From positions 62,001-126,000 of the forward strand of contig JANOVM010000052.1 of the NCBI GenBank assembly GCA_031417395.1: DNA of 64,000 nucleotides, written 5' to 3'. A model generated the notes under the pieces. It ran no database searches. It saw only the letters and a program-made list of their open reading frames with translations, and was not told the DNA's origin. Numbering within the stretch: position 1 is the first letter of the stretch; every line of letters begins with the position of its first letter. The stretch is from JADKIH01 sp031417395. GTDB lineage: Bacteria; Bacteroidota; Bacteroidia; AKYH767-A; 2013-40CM-41-45. Below, one piece after another: positions 26,847-36,123 of the stretch. Both the position numbers and the translations under genes were made by a program.

Positions 26847-28850
26847 TTATTCAATTGTAACATCATAAATTTCTCCGAAAATATCATTGGCAGGAAACGG
26901 TATATTGTCCTGTTGATATGGAGACCCGGGCCACCATTTTGTATTATGGAATTCCTGTGTAACAATTAATAGCATCTGGTTATTAGGTATACTTGTTACT
27001 TTATTATTCATGTAGCCAACTACATGCATTTGATCAGGTTCCGGACCGATGCGCCAGATTATTTCTTCAGGCCTCCAGTCAATTTCAAAGTAATAATACT
27101 TCGATCCGAAAAGAGAATCATCAGGAGCAGGTGTTTTTTCGGTTAGTGCTCTGTATGTGTGATTCCAACGGTGGGCTTCAAAAATTTTATCACCATATTT
27201 TACGGTATTGCATCCTGCGCCAAAATTTTCGGGTTCCCAGCATGCCATATCCCAATTGGTGCAAGCCACAGTTATATTCCCATCGTTGGAGGTAATTTCA
27301 TCAGGAAGTCGGGTATTCCAGCTGTTAATGTCACGCGGATTGTTTGTCGGATTTTTATAAAGCGGAGGAAAAAATTGGTCAGGACAATAAGCGGGAGTCT
27401 TTAATATTTCAAAATCTATTTCTGAGTAACCCACGCGGTTAACACGTTTGTCATTTTCGCCACCCCAATAGGTAGCCATGTAGCCTTCCTTCTGACAGGG
27501 ACGGCGTAAGTTCCATTTACCATCATCGGCCTGATTGATAAGCCAGATTGCATTGGTAAGTCCGTTCCACATGTTATTCTTATTTAATAACTCAGTCAAC
27601 TTTGCTTTCACCCGTATTTTTCCATAGCACAGTCCATGTCTGGAAATAATACCTACATTTTCTTTTTTCCATTTAGCAGGTTCAGCCTTTGGGTTATGAA
27701 TTATTATTTTTTTATTCACCGGATCTGAATACACTGTCTCGCATGGAATAAGAGCTTTCATCGGTGTTGTTCCAATAAGCTCTTCTTTACTATAAAAGCC
27801 CCGGTTCCAGTTATAATCGCGCTTTGAATAATTATCTTTTAAAACATCGGCTATGACAGGAATATTGTCAAGTCGTGTAGAGGCATCTATGTAATGTAGA
27901 AATTGTTCAAAACCGGACTTGCGAAACAAATTCGTATCAGTTCCGCAGTTAGACCCTGAGTAACGGTTATCTTTTAGAGAAGTAAATTGTTTGTTGTCGA
28001 CAAAAATTCCCGAACCAAGATCCGGATTAGCTACTACTTTAAGCCAGGTTTTCGAAATCAAAGAAAGCGTATTATTAAGTTTTTCCCCTTCACCATATTT
28101 AAAATAAAAATATGGATGAATAAAATTGTCAGTAACACGAAGGCTGATATTTTGTACTGCTGATGGAATGTTATTATTGCGAATATTTTCTTCGCTTGTA
28201 ACAGCAAGAAGAAATGAATAAATTCCTACACGAGGGTTTCTCTTCCATCGGTTATTTTTTCCCTTGAAGTAACACATTTCTTCATTTCTGGGATTACCTG
28301 TAATGTTAATGGAATCATTAATTACATGAAACTTTCCATCGGAAGGAATATTCGATGTAGTTCGGAAAAGCACAGTGGAATCACTCCAGCTGCCATAAAA
28401 ATTTTCAAAAGCATACGGATTAAAATTTCCGTTTACAGTATCTTTTTCAGGAAATTTGTAGGATTCATTCTGATAGAATATTTTGTAAGAAAATCTTTTT
28501 GGGCTTCCTGAATTATTCTTTATTTTGAATTTACAGAGAAACCTGCCTTTTTCATTCTGCCTATTTGTGGGAATAATAAATCCTGTATTAATAGCATCAA
28601 AATAATCGAGATAAATTATGCGCAAGCTGTCACTTTTTACCTGAGTACAATTGGTAAGTGCATCAAAATCTATAATAGAGAATTCGGCGGATTGTTTTAC
28701 TTCCCGTTGAGCAGTATTTGCAGTTGCAGTTGCCGTTGCAGGAGCCGGAGTGGAAGTTGATATCGAAGACTTTTTCTTATTACATCCGGTAATTAAAATC
28801 AACATGAAAATCGGAAAAAATATATATGAGATATGTTTCATTGAATTCAT
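26847..28850 (-). CDS. lipoprotein with GH16-type glycoside hydrolase domain
   Basis: 667 residues with a lipobox (LITGC), a Ser/Thr/Ala/Pro linker, an unassigned N-terminal beta region (about 50-330), and a concanavalin-like domain (about 370-667). The latter carries the GH16 catalytic signature EIDFE (477-481: nucleophile, assisting Asp, acid/base), preceded by GLCYGKIRVKAKL and followed by late aromatic strands (WDMACWEPENF, YYYFEIDWRPEEIIWRI). GH16 enzymes cleave beta-1,3/1,4 glucans or galactans, or transglycosylate. It starts on ATGA overlapping the previous stop. Probably surface or periplasmic and active on the glycan this locus makes. Confidence 0.8.
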   Translation of the reverse strand: MNSMKHISYIFFPIFMLILITGCNKKKSSISTSTPAPATATATANTAQREVKQSAEFSIIDFDALTNCTQVKSDSLRIIYLDYFDAINTGFIIPTNRQNEKGRFLCKFKIKNNSGSPKRFSYKIFYQNESYKFPEKDTVNGNFNPYAFENFYGSWSDSTVLFRTTSNIPSDGKFHVINDSINITGNPRNEEMCYFKGKNNRWKRNPRVGIYSFLLAVTSEENIRNNNIPSAVQNISLRVTDNFIHPYFYFKYGEGEKLNNTLSLISKTWLKVVANPDLGSGIFVDNKQFTSLKDNRYSGSNCGTDTNLFRKSGFEQFLHYIDASTRLDNIPVIADVLKDNYSKRDYNWNRGFYSKEELIGTTPMKALIPCETVYSDPVNKKIIIHNPKAEPAKWKKENVGIISRHGLCYGKIRVKAKLTELLNKNNMWNGLTNAIWLINQADDGKWNLRRPCQKEGYMATYWGGENDKRVNRVGYSEIDFEILKTPAYCPDQFFPPLYKNPTNNPRDINSWNTRLPDEITSNDGNITVACTNWDMACWEPENFGAGCNTVKYGDKIFEAHRWNHTYRALTEKTPAPDDSLFGSKYYYFEIDWRPEEIIWRIGPEPDQMHVVGYMNNKVTSIPNNQMLLIVTQEFHNTKWWPGSPYQQDNIPFPANDIFGEIYDVTIE

Positions 28851-31108
28851 TTTGGCAGGGAGTATACCTGAATGCGATTCGGAAGATCATTCAGGGAATC
28901 AAATTTTTTACAGTTCATTCCGTCGAAATCATTATCGGCGCAATTGCGCAAAATGCACAATAACTCGGTTTTGTTACCTGTAAAATTTCCGGGGACCAAA
29001 CGAACAATTTCATAGTATTTTGGATTTTGATCAGAAACATATCCCGTAAATTCGGGAATGGAAGATATGTAAAATCCTTTTTTATCATGTGTGATAAGTT
29101 TTAATTCGAACCGCCATCGATTATTGTATGAAAATATATCCTCTCTTTTTGAGTTTTTTGCCCGGATAGGAAACAGCTGATCATCTGAAGAGAAAAAATT
29201 AAACAGCGAAGATTCGTCGGGCATAGGCCCCCTGTTTAATTTGTTATTTTTAAAATCCAGAATTTGTCCTTTGATAATTTTGTGTTCAGAATAAATGGAG
29301 ATTATGTTTTCATGGACATCTGACAAATATTTTATAGAAACACCGGTTGAAGAATCACTAAAAATTACTCGAGGCACGTTTTCCTCAAGTATCGTTTTCC
29401 AGGTTCCATTTTCAAAACCTTTGAGTATTATGTTTCCCTGTTTTCCGGCAAGCAATAATTCATCGGCATTATTCCCTAAATAATTTCCTGTGAAATATTT
29501 CATCGTAGAATTTTCCAGCTTTCCTTTCCACATCTCATTTAGTGAAATGCCATTTATATTATCACTGCATGAACTTTTCGGAGGAGCAGAAATGCTATAC
29601 ATGGAAGAAGTACCGGACGACAAGAGAAGAATTTCATTTTTCCCATCACCATTGAAATCTCCGGTAGTAATGTTGTCATACGGAAAATTCTTTTTATCAA
29701 AAGGAATTACACCATCCACGACAAAGCGATTTTTGCTTTCACAATAATGGAATAGTGTTAGATCTTTTGAATTAATCGAAAGCAATTCATCGGTTAATAC
29801 AGCATTCCCGCTAAAATTCCCGCTGAAAAGTAAGTCGTAAGGATTAAGGAATGCTTGAGCAATGGAATCAGAACCGATAAGGAATGGTGAATCGAAATTC
29901 CCAATATCCGTTAATTGCATAAAGGATCTTTCATAAGGAGGATGATACCTGTCGTAATTATATACCCCGCCTTCTCTTGCATTCATATCAACAATAGTTT
30001 GATTTCCCGGTCTGGATGGTGTAGGTCCGAATGAAACATCAAAGTCGTCTGCATAAACAGTTGCATCGCTTTTATTATTCAGATAAATACAAATTTCATC
30101 GTCAGGATTAAATTTTAAATAATCTTCGGGTTCAATATTAAAAAGCGAATTAAGCTTTTGCCATTGTCTGGCTTTCAAATTCATTTTTTCTGTACTCTTG
30201 CCACTCCAGTAAATCTGCTCATCGTCGGATGATCTCACTTCAAGAGTAAGAACACAGTTGACATTTTCTGTTAGAGGATAAATCCAAACGCTTGCTGTTA
30301 AGTTTCTAAGGGTATCGTTTACAACACGCTCCAGATTTTTACAGATCAAAACACTTGTTTGATCGCGGCCTTTCATCACAGAAGAATATTTACCGGAAAG
30401 ACTTAATTCATCGGTAAGGCTGCCGATGTTATTAAGCAGAGAATCATTCTCCAGATCGAAATGAAAGGATGATTGCTTAATGTTATTTACGATTAATGAA
30501 GTATTATAAATATTTTCAATTCCTCTGAATTGGACGCGGATATCATCAACATAAAAGGTGGATTTATTTTTATTCCATGCATACATTTTAACTCTATTGG
30601 AATTTTTCAAGAAATCATTTTTAATTTTAAACCGTACAGTATAATTCCCCCATTTATTTAGCGTATCAGGCATAACATCGCCTTCCCAGGAAAGAAGTTT
30701 TCCGTCCTGGCCGTCAATTTCTAAAACCCATATTACTTCACCGTTAATTTTTTCATTCCAGTATTTCATGGATATTTCTATTTCCCTTAAGTTGTTCAAA
30801 TATGGAATTTCTGAAAAGCTGTTCACAATTTCAGCACCAAATTCTATATTACTGTCCAGCTTGACACTCCTTTTCCCGGAAAAGGATCTTTTTGTACTGA
30901 GAGAGTATCTTAGTAAGGAATTCTCGTTTTCAAAATCGTTAAAAAGTTCTTTCATTACAATTAGACTTAAGGGCATTACCTCAAGTATTACGCTTTCCTT
31001 GGGTTTTTTTGGTTGGCGTCGAAGGCTTTTTTTATAAAAATATATTCCCGATCCTATATAGAATATTCCTAGTACTGAAAAAATAAGGATATACAACGAC
31101 TTTTTCAT
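28847..31108 (-). CDS. membrane-anchored protein with two beta modules and FG-GAP-like repeats
   Basis: 753 residues with an N-terminal membrane anchor (about 5-25), then two beta-sandwich modules (about 55-200 and 215-375) ending VKMYAWN...FYVDDIRVQF and IYLNNKSDATVYADDFDVSF, respectively. After these come FG-GAP/VCBS-like propeller blades (about 400-700), the clearest being TGDFNGDGKNEILLL with Ca-binding Asp spacing. The modules resemble the C-termini of the GT-C-like proteins in the convergent arm. Binding of the glycan is inferred. Overlaps the GH16-like gene by four bases. Confidence 0.72.
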   Translation of the reverse strand: MKKSLYILIFSVLGIFYIGSGIYFYKKSLRRQPKKPKESVILEVMPLSLIVMKELFNDFENENSLLRYSLSTKRSFSGKRSVKLDSNIEFGAEIVNSFSEIPYLNNLREIEISMKYWNEKINGEVIWVLEIDGQDGKLLSWEGDVMPDTLNKWGNYTVRFKIKNDFLKNSNRVKMYAWNKNKSTFYVDDIRVQFRGIENIYNTSLIVNNIKQSSFHFDLENDSLLNNIGSLTDELSLSGKYSSVMKGRDQTSVLICKNLERVVNDTLRNLTASVWIYPLTENVNCVLTLEVRSSDDEQIYWSGKSTEKMNLKARQWQKLNSLFNIEPEDYLKFNPDDEICIYLNNKSDATVYADDFDVSFGPTPSRPGNQTIVDMNAREGGVYNYDRYHPPYERSFMQLTDIGNFDSPFLIGSDSIAQAFLNPYDLLFSGNFSGNAVLTDELLSINSKDLTLFHYCESKNRFVVDGVIPFDKKNFPYDNITTGDFNGDGKNEILLLSSGTSSMYSISAPPKSSCSDNINGISLNEMWKGKLENSTMKYFTGNYLGNNADELLLAGKQGNIILKGFENGTWKTILEENVPRVIFSDSSTGVSIKYLSDVHENIISIYSEHKIIKGQILDFKNNKLNRGPMPDESSLFNFFSSDDQLFPIRAKNSKREDIFSYNNRWRFELKLITHDKKGFYISSIPEFTGYVSDQNPKYYEIVRLVPGNFTGNKTELLCILRNCADNDFDGMNCKKFDSLNDLPNRIQVYSLPK

Positions 31109-31114
31109 ATTCGT

Positions 31115-32128
31115 TTAATTCTTTTTATCGAAAATACGGGTAATGTCAAATAACCATGTTTCCAGAAGTTTCATTTCTTCAAGCCCAATTAAATTTTCTT
31201 CCGTTAATAATTTATAACATTTGATCATGTTTTCAGGAATGTTATTTATCCCTTTGGAAAGTTCAAGCTCTTTTAGCAGCCGGCAGATTTTCGAATTGTT
31301 CAAATATCCCGGTATTTCATCCTCAAAATCTTTCAATAATGAATGTTCGTTTCTCTCCTGCCACACTGTAGCATTGTGAAAAAGTATTGGCCATCCGCAG
31401 GTCCATGCAATTCGCTGAGCGATAAAACTCCGCCAGATGTCTGTCATACGGAAGCTGCAATAGGAGGGAAGGTAAAGCAATGGAAATGCTTCTCTGAACC
31501 AGGTTGTATTCTGACTGTTGAAGGGACACCATGAATTATCTCCAAGAGCAAGCGGATTTCGCTTTTTGAAAATGATAGGCAGCTTCATGCTCATTCGATA
31601 AATAGCATCAACATCGGGGTTTTCATCGGCCAGACCTTGTTGTATGGGGCAAAAATGTTCTACTTCAGGATTACCTTGATTTATAATTATACCCGAAAGC
31701 AATTCAAGCGGAAAACCACGGGGCCAGATTTTCTCATCGGAGAAATATCCATATACATTGGTCCATCCGTTGTTTTCAATAGCATTCGAAATAATTTTCT
31801 TTGAACGGGGAATCCAGAATTCTTCTTTCGGAAAATTATCGTCGTCTGTTTCTATAATAACATCTTGGTGAGCAGCAAGAAGGTATCCTAAATTTTTCCG
31901 AGAGTAATGTTTTTCAGGAAGAATCTTTGCCAAACGGAAATCGAGTTTTTCCTGTTCTTCAATCGAATAAAAACGACAGCCATCGAGTTTAAAATTCGCA
32001 GGTGATTTTACATCACCAATAACAATAAATTCAATTCCCAGCTTTTTTGATTCCCGGGCAAATAATTTCATTGCTGCATTCGGAGCAGAAATAGAAGTAA
32101 TGACTAAAGATGATTTAGAAAAATCCAT
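31115..32128 (-). CDS. STELLO/DUF288-like glycosyltransferase
   Basis: 337 residues, no signal peptide. The start SSLVITSISAPNAAMKLFA, the YSRKNLGYLLA segment and the acidic cluster IIETDDDNFP, which would bind the nucleotide-sugar metal, follow the pattern I associate with DUF288 (named STELLO in plants, where it affects cellulose synthase). In bacteria the role is not settled. Starts on the last base of the GT2 stop (TGATG), so coupled to it. Confidence 0.72.
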   Translation of the reverse strand: MDFSKSSLVITSISAPNAAMKLFARESKKLGIEFIVIGDVKSPANFKLDGCRFYSIEEQEKLDFRLAKILPEKHYSRKNLGYLLAAHQDVIIETDDDNFPKEEFWIPRSKKIISNAIENNGWTNVYGYFSDEKIWPRGFPLELLSGIIINQGNPEVEHFCPIQQGLADENPDVDAIYRMSMKLPIIFKKRNPLALGDNSWCPFNSQNTTWFREAFPLLYLPSYCSFRMTDIWRSFIAQRIAWTCGWPILFHNATVWQERNEHSLLKDFEDEIPGYLNNSKICRLLKELELSKGINNIPENMIKCYKLLTEENLIGLEEMKLLETWLFDITRIFDKKN

Positions 32129-32856
32129 CAGAGTGATATCGGCCGCAAAGTTAACCTACGCCAGCAATAAAATAACAATGTAAAGATTGAATTTTTAATC
32201 GCTTTTACCGACACTCCGGGTGAGGGTGATTTATAATAGATAGGTATTTCTATATATTGATGTTTTCGCAGAAGGTATCGGATTTCAGTCTGATAAAAAT
32301 GTGCTTTCGATCGCAGTGGATAAGATGTAAAGGCGACAACGATGTTCCGATGAAAACCCTGATAACCGGAAGTCATATCTTTCAGTTTTGTTCCCAGAAG
32401 TAAATTTGCAAGAACGGTTCCGCCTTTCGACAACCATTGTCTGTTAGCCGGCGAATCACCCATGGAACCTCCTTTAATAAAACGGCTTCCATATACACAG
32501 GGAATTCCTGCTTTGAGATGCTTCAAAAATTTCCCCAATTCAACAGGATCGTGAGACAAACCTGCATCCATTTCAATAATATAATCAGCATCTGATTTTA
32601 ATGCTTCTTTATATCCGCGAATATATGCATCAACAACATTTCTATTTTCAGGTGCCCACACTGTATGAAATCTTGAATCGTTAGCGCTTAAAGCTTTGCA
32701 CAAGTCAAGTGTTTTGTCCTTAGATACATTATCCACAACAAGATATACTTTACCGGGAGGAAGTTTACCAAGATTTTCTTTTAATGCCTGAATAAAGAAA
32801 TCAAATTCTTTTTCTTCATTAGCCATTGGAACAACTAAAGCCCAGGAAAAGGACAT
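32128..32856 (-). CDS. GT2 glycosyltransferase, polyprenyl-phosphate sugar synthase-like
   Basis: 242 residues: ALVVPMANEEKEF (nucleotide-binding start), LVVDNVSKDKTLD, EMDAGLSHDP (metal site, DxG in place of DxD), YGSRFIKGG and GYQGFHR. Closest in pattern to DPM1-type synthases, without a C-terminal membrane domain. First gene of the - arm. Its Asn in MANEE replaces the more common Tyr of YNE. Confidence 0.87.
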   Translation of the reverse strand: MSFSWALVVPMANEEKEFDFFIQALKENLGKLPPGKVYLVVDNVSKDKTLDLCKALSANDSRFHTVWAPENRNVVDAYIRGYKEALKSDADYIIEMDAGLSHDPVELGKFLKHLKAGIPCVYGSRFIKGGSMGDSPANRQWLSKGGTVLANLLLGTKLKDMTSGYQGFHRNIVVAFTSYPLRSKAHFYQTEIRYLLRKHQYIEIPIYYKSPSPGVSVKAIKNSIFTLLFYCWRRLTLRPISL

Positions 32857-33004
32857 AAAAATGTATAAATTTAAAAGCTTCGCAAGGTAGAAAAATTACT
32901 TTGTGAGAAGAATAATAGAGCTTTTTCTTTTCATTTTATCAAAAACATTTCAATTTCTTTATTGATCAATTTTCCCAAGTAAAACCGCTCATACAGACTC
33001 TCCT

Positions 33005-33087
33005 TTCCTCTCCGTGCCTCGTGTTAATCCCCCCTTTAAATTTCCTCATCCTTTTCATCCTCCACTCTCCGTGTTAATTCCTCCCTT
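33005..33087. repeat. dispersed CTCTCCGTG..GTGTTAAT repeat, two units, running into a gene
   Basis: Two related units, CTCTCCGTGCCTCGTGTTAAT (33008-33028 region) and CTCTCCGTGTTAATTCCTCCC (33065-33085), each followed by a C-rich stretch. Complement is the TTAACACGGAGAG type repeat, related to the copy at 17096. The second unit lies inside the 3' end of the ABC gene and encodes part of its C-terminus. Confidence 0.5.
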
Positions 33088-34829
33088 AATCCTCCGTCCT
33101 TCCTCCCCCCCGGAATAGCCTCTATCAACCTTCTAGTATATTCCGAAGCAGGAGCAGCATAAATAACATCCGGATCCCCCATCTCTTCAATCCTCCCCTG
33201 ATTCATTACAATCATTCTGTCACTCATAAACTTAACAACAGAAAGATCGTGAGAAATAAAAATACTTGTGAAACGAAAATCTTTTTTCAAAGTGTTTAAT
33301 AAATTTAATATCTGTGCCTGAATGGAAACATCGAGAGCAGAAACCGATTCATCGCAAATGATAAATTCCGGTTCCAGTGCGAGTGCCCGTGCAATGCAAA
33401 TTCTCTGCCGCTGACCACCGCTGAATTCGTGTGGATAACGGTTATAATGTTCTTCTTTCAAATTCACTCTTTCGAGCAATTCAAAAACTTTTTGTTTTCT
33501 ATTCCCGGGAAACAAACCATGCACCTTCATCGGTTCCAGAATAGCATTGCCAATTGTTATTCTCGGATTCAGGGATGAGTATGGGTCCTGAAAGATTATC
33601 TGAATATGTTTACGCATAGAGCGTAATTGCGAGCCGGAAAGTGAAGAGAAATCTTTTCCTTTGAAAATAATTTTACCTGCAGTGGGTTCCAGAAGCCGTA
33701 TGATTGCTTTCCCAAGTGTCGTTTTTCCGCAGCCGGATTCGCCAACCAGTCCCAGAGTTTCTCCCGGATAAACATCAAAACTAACATCATCAACAGCATG
33801 AACATAATTTGTTACTTTTCCAAAAACTCCTTTGCGAATGGGGAAGCGAACTTTCAGATTTTTTACTTCCAGTATGGGCGGGTTCGAATAAATTTTCTCA
33901 CGATTTGTTTTTGTCTCAGACTTGCTAATTTCATTCTTTACTGAATTTATGGAGCTGATTATTTCAACAATAGTTCCATCTTCATTTTCCTGCATAAAGT
34001 CTTTCACAGTGGGCAGTAATTGAAGGCGTTTGTTTAAAGGCGGTCTGCAGGCCAGCAGTCCTTTAGTGTATGGATGTTGAGGACTGGAAAAGATGTTGCT
34101 GACAGTGCCTTCTTCCACAATTTTCCCTTTATACATTACAATCAGTCGATCGGCGATTTCCGCTACAACGCCAAGGTCGTGTGTTATGAATAGCAGACCT
34201 GTTTTATACTCTTCCTGAAGCTTACGCATGAGCTCAAGTATGTTTGCCTGAACGGTAACATCAAGAGCAGTTGTTGGTTCATCGGCAATAAGTATAGAAG
34301 GATTGCAGCTCATAGCCATGGCAATCATGACTCGTTGTTTTTGTCCACCCGATATCTGGTGCGGAAAAGCATCATACATCTGTTCCGGACGCTGCAGTTT
34401 TACTTTCTCGAATAGAGCGATTGTTTTTTCTTTCGCTTCAGACTTAGAAAGCTTTTTATGAAGCATGAGTGCTTCTGCTACCTGAAAGCCACAAGAGAAA
34501 ACGGGATTGAGCGAAGTCATCGGTTCCTGGAAAATCATGGCAATATCGTTACCTCGGTAAACAGACATTTCTTTTATAGTAACAGCTGTGAGGTTAACGG
34601 GATTATTTCCTGTTGGATTAAAAATTATATCACCCGAAACTTTTCCTTCCTTAGAAAGAAGCCGCATTATGGAAAGAGCTGTAACGGATTTCCCAGAACC
34701 TGATTCGCCAACAATGCCGACTGTTTCGCTTTTGTTGAGAGAGAAATTAATACCATTGACGGCATGTACAGGTTCTTCTTTTGTGTTGAAAGTTACTTTC
34801 AGATTTTTTACTTCCAGGATTGATGACAT
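33036..34829 (-). CDS. fused two-domain ABC ATPase, dipeptide/oligopeptide importer type
   Basis: 597 residues with two ABC domains in one chain, like GsiA or a DppD-DppF fusion. Domain 1 (about 1-270): Walker A GESGSGKS, signature ISGGQKQR, Walker B ILIADEPTTALDV, and the oligopeptide-type C-terminal extension (QHPYTKGLLACRPPL). Domain 2 (about 318-570): GESGCGKT, FSGGQRQR, FIICDESVSALDV. Energises import of peptides or similar solutes; the permease and binding-protein genes are not in this window. The last about 15 residues (EEL..RRVEDEKDEEI) are encoded by a dispersed DNA repeat and are unlikely to be ancestral. Confidence 0.92.
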   Translation of the reverse strand: MSSILEVKNLKVTFNTKEEPVHAVNGINFSLNKSETVGIVGESGSGKSVTALSIMRLLSKEGKVSGDIIFNPTGNNPVNLTAVTIKEMSVYRGNDIAMIFQEPMTSLNPVFSCGFQVAEALMLHKKLSKSEAKEKTIALFEKVKLQRPEQMYDAFPHQISGGQKQRVMIAMAMSCNPSILIADEPTTALDVTVQANILELMRKLQEEYKTGLLFITHDLGVVAEIADRLIVMYKGKIVEEGTVSNIFSSPQHPYTKGLLACRPPLNKRLQLLPTVKDFMQENEDGTIVEIISSINSVKNEISKSETKTNREKIYSNPPILEVKNLKVRFPIRKGVFGKVTNYVHAVDDVSFDVYPGETLGLVGESGCGKTTLGKAIIRLLEPTAGKIIFKGKDFSSLSGSQLRSMRKHIQIIFQDPYSSLNPRITIGNAILEPMKVHGLFPGNRKQKVFELLERVNLKEEHYNRYPHEFSGGQRQRICIARALALEPEFIICDESVSALDVSIQAQILNLLNTLKKDFRFTSIFISHDLSVVKFMSDRMIVMNQGRIEEMGDPDVIYAAPASEYTRRLIEAIPGGRKDGGLREELTRRVEDEKDEEI

Positions 34830-34911
34830 GGTGGTAAAGATAAAAGTAGATTCGGTATTGAAAAGCGAATTTTATCCTTTTTCATTAACAAAAAAAGTGT
34901 TCTAATAAAAC

Positions 34912-35619
34912 TTAAACGATTTCCATTTCCTCAATGGGAATTAACTCTTCTCGTCGAAATTTTCTAAGGATCTGTGCAACGGTGAGTACGTCTTTCTGAC
35001 AATAAGTAACAATTCTTTCGAGATTTTTCTCTTCCCAATAAACCTTCCAAACCATACTGCCATCGATGTCATCTTTCGGAGTGGGAATGCCTAAAATCAG
35101 TGCAAGCAGGTTAAGGGAAGTGTACGATTTATAATCTCCGAATTTCCACAGCTCCATTGTATCAAGATGAGAAACCTCCCATGGCTTTTTGCCCGCAGTA
35201 TCAAGAATGGAAGGCAAAGCAAGCTGATGAATAACCATACGCCTGCAAAGAAAAGGGAAATCGAATTCTTTGCCATTATGTGCACAAAGAAATTTATCGG
35301 ATGAATTAAAATGTTTTAATAATACTTCTGAAAATTCAAGAAGAAGTTTTTTTTCATTGTGACCGTAAAAAGATTTTATTCTGAATTTATTTTCTGCAGT
35401 AAAATATCCACAGGAAATGCAAATGATTTTTCCGAATTCAGCATAGATGCCCGCCCGCCTGTATGAGTCATCGATTGATTCTTCTTCTTTGCGTAAAGTT
35501 TGAACTTTTTTCTCCCAAAGTTTTCCGAAGTCAGCAGGTACTTCATCATAGGTAGCATACTGCGGAACCGTTTCTATGTCCAGGAAAAGAATGTTCTTCA
35601 GATTTAAATTTTCGAGCAT
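34912..35619 (-). CDS. DEDDy-type 3'-5' exonuclease (RNase H-like fold)
   Basis: 235 residues matching the predicted PolB-like exonuclease family of Bacteroidota. ExoI is FLDIETVP (Asp/Glu), ExoII is CAHNGKEFDFPFL, ExoIII is YCQKDVLT (Tyr-x3-Asp), giving the full DEDDy set, so it should be active on single-stranded DNA or RNA 3' ends. Stand-alone, with no polymerase domain. It is divergent from the metallopeptidase gene and separated from it by a 504-bp gap. Confidence 0.88.
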   Translation of the reverse strand: MLENLNLKNILFLDIETVPQYATYDEVPADFGKLWEKKVQTLRKEEESIDDSYRRAGIYAEFGKIICISCGYFTAENKFRIKSFYGHNEKKLLLEFSEVLLKHFNSSDKFLCAHNGKEFDFPFLCRRMVIHQLALPSILDTAGKKPWEVSHLDTMELWKFGDYKSYTSLNLLALILGIPTPKDDIDGSMVWKVYWEEKNLERIVTYCQKDVLTVAQILRKFRREELIPIEEMEIV

Positions 35620-35779
35620 GAAATATAAAATTAGATAATTATATTCTTTTCAAAAGTAGGTATATCAGTCTTCCTTTACAATCAATATATGCGGTAAAGT
35701 GAAGCTGCTTTTTTTAATTTTTAATTTAGAAAGGGGGAGATTCTTTTAAATAATGTTGAAAGTGTTTTATTGTCGGACT

Positions 35780-35852
35780 TAACCGCGGCGAAGCAGCGTT
35801 CCGCCGCGGAACCGCCGCGGAACCGCCGCGAACCGCTGCTTCGCCGCGGTTA
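35780..35852. repeat. GC-rich nested palindrome
   Basis: In otherwise AT-rich DNA, arms TAACCGCGGCGAAGCAGCG (35780-35798) and its exact complement (35834-35852) enclose three copies of an 11-base unit CCGCCGCGGAA (third copy one base shorter). The whole 73 bases can fold into one long hairpin, and inner CCGCGG units can pair alternatively. There is no T-run, so not a standard terminator. Looks like a REP- or MITE-like element. Confidence 0.85.
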
Positions 35853-35903
35853 TTTTTCACACATCCAAAAACCAGTAACTCCACCTATACAATCTAACTC
35901 ACC

Positions 35904-36053
35904 CTAACTTGAGTTTACAATTTGTTTCTCAATCCTGATATAAGTCAAAATTCGACCATCTATAGCATCCTCTTGGATTAAAGAATAAAGTAAGCCTTCA
36001 ACATTCGTCTGTAAATTGTCATATTTTCTGTGTTTAAAATGAATCTCCATCAT
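35904..36053 (-). CDS. possible 49-residue ORF
   Basis: In the 504-bp gap between the exonuclease and metallopeptidase genes. An ATG at 36053 opens a frame beginning MMEIHFKHRKYDNLQ and ending RIEKQIVNSS. The codon choice looks coding and it resembles the C-terminal half of a longer protein, but no family is recognised. Could be a remnant. Confidence 0.25.
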   Translation of the reverse strand: MMEIHFKHRKYDNLQTNVEGLLYSLIQEDAIDGRILTYIRIEKQIVNSS

Positions 36054-36056
36054 AGG

Positions 36057-36088
36057 TTTGTAAGTATTACCTTAAAACTGTATTTTTA
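36057..36088 (+). promoter_or_regulatory. Bacteroidota-type promoter of the metallopeptidase gene
   Basis: TTTG at 36057-36060, 20-base spacer, TATTTTTA at 36081-36088 (7 of 8 to TAnnTTTG). Leaves a leader of about 30 bases before the ATG at 36124. Confidence 0.5.
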
Positions 36089-36123
36089 AGGATTGGCTGA
36101 CTTAAGCCTAATTCCAAAGATTC

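Noticed and set aside
26811..26850. ATAAAATG/CATTTTAT inverted repeat as a bidirectional terminator
   Set aside because: Loop of 24 bases and an all-AT-rich 8-bp stem are too weak.
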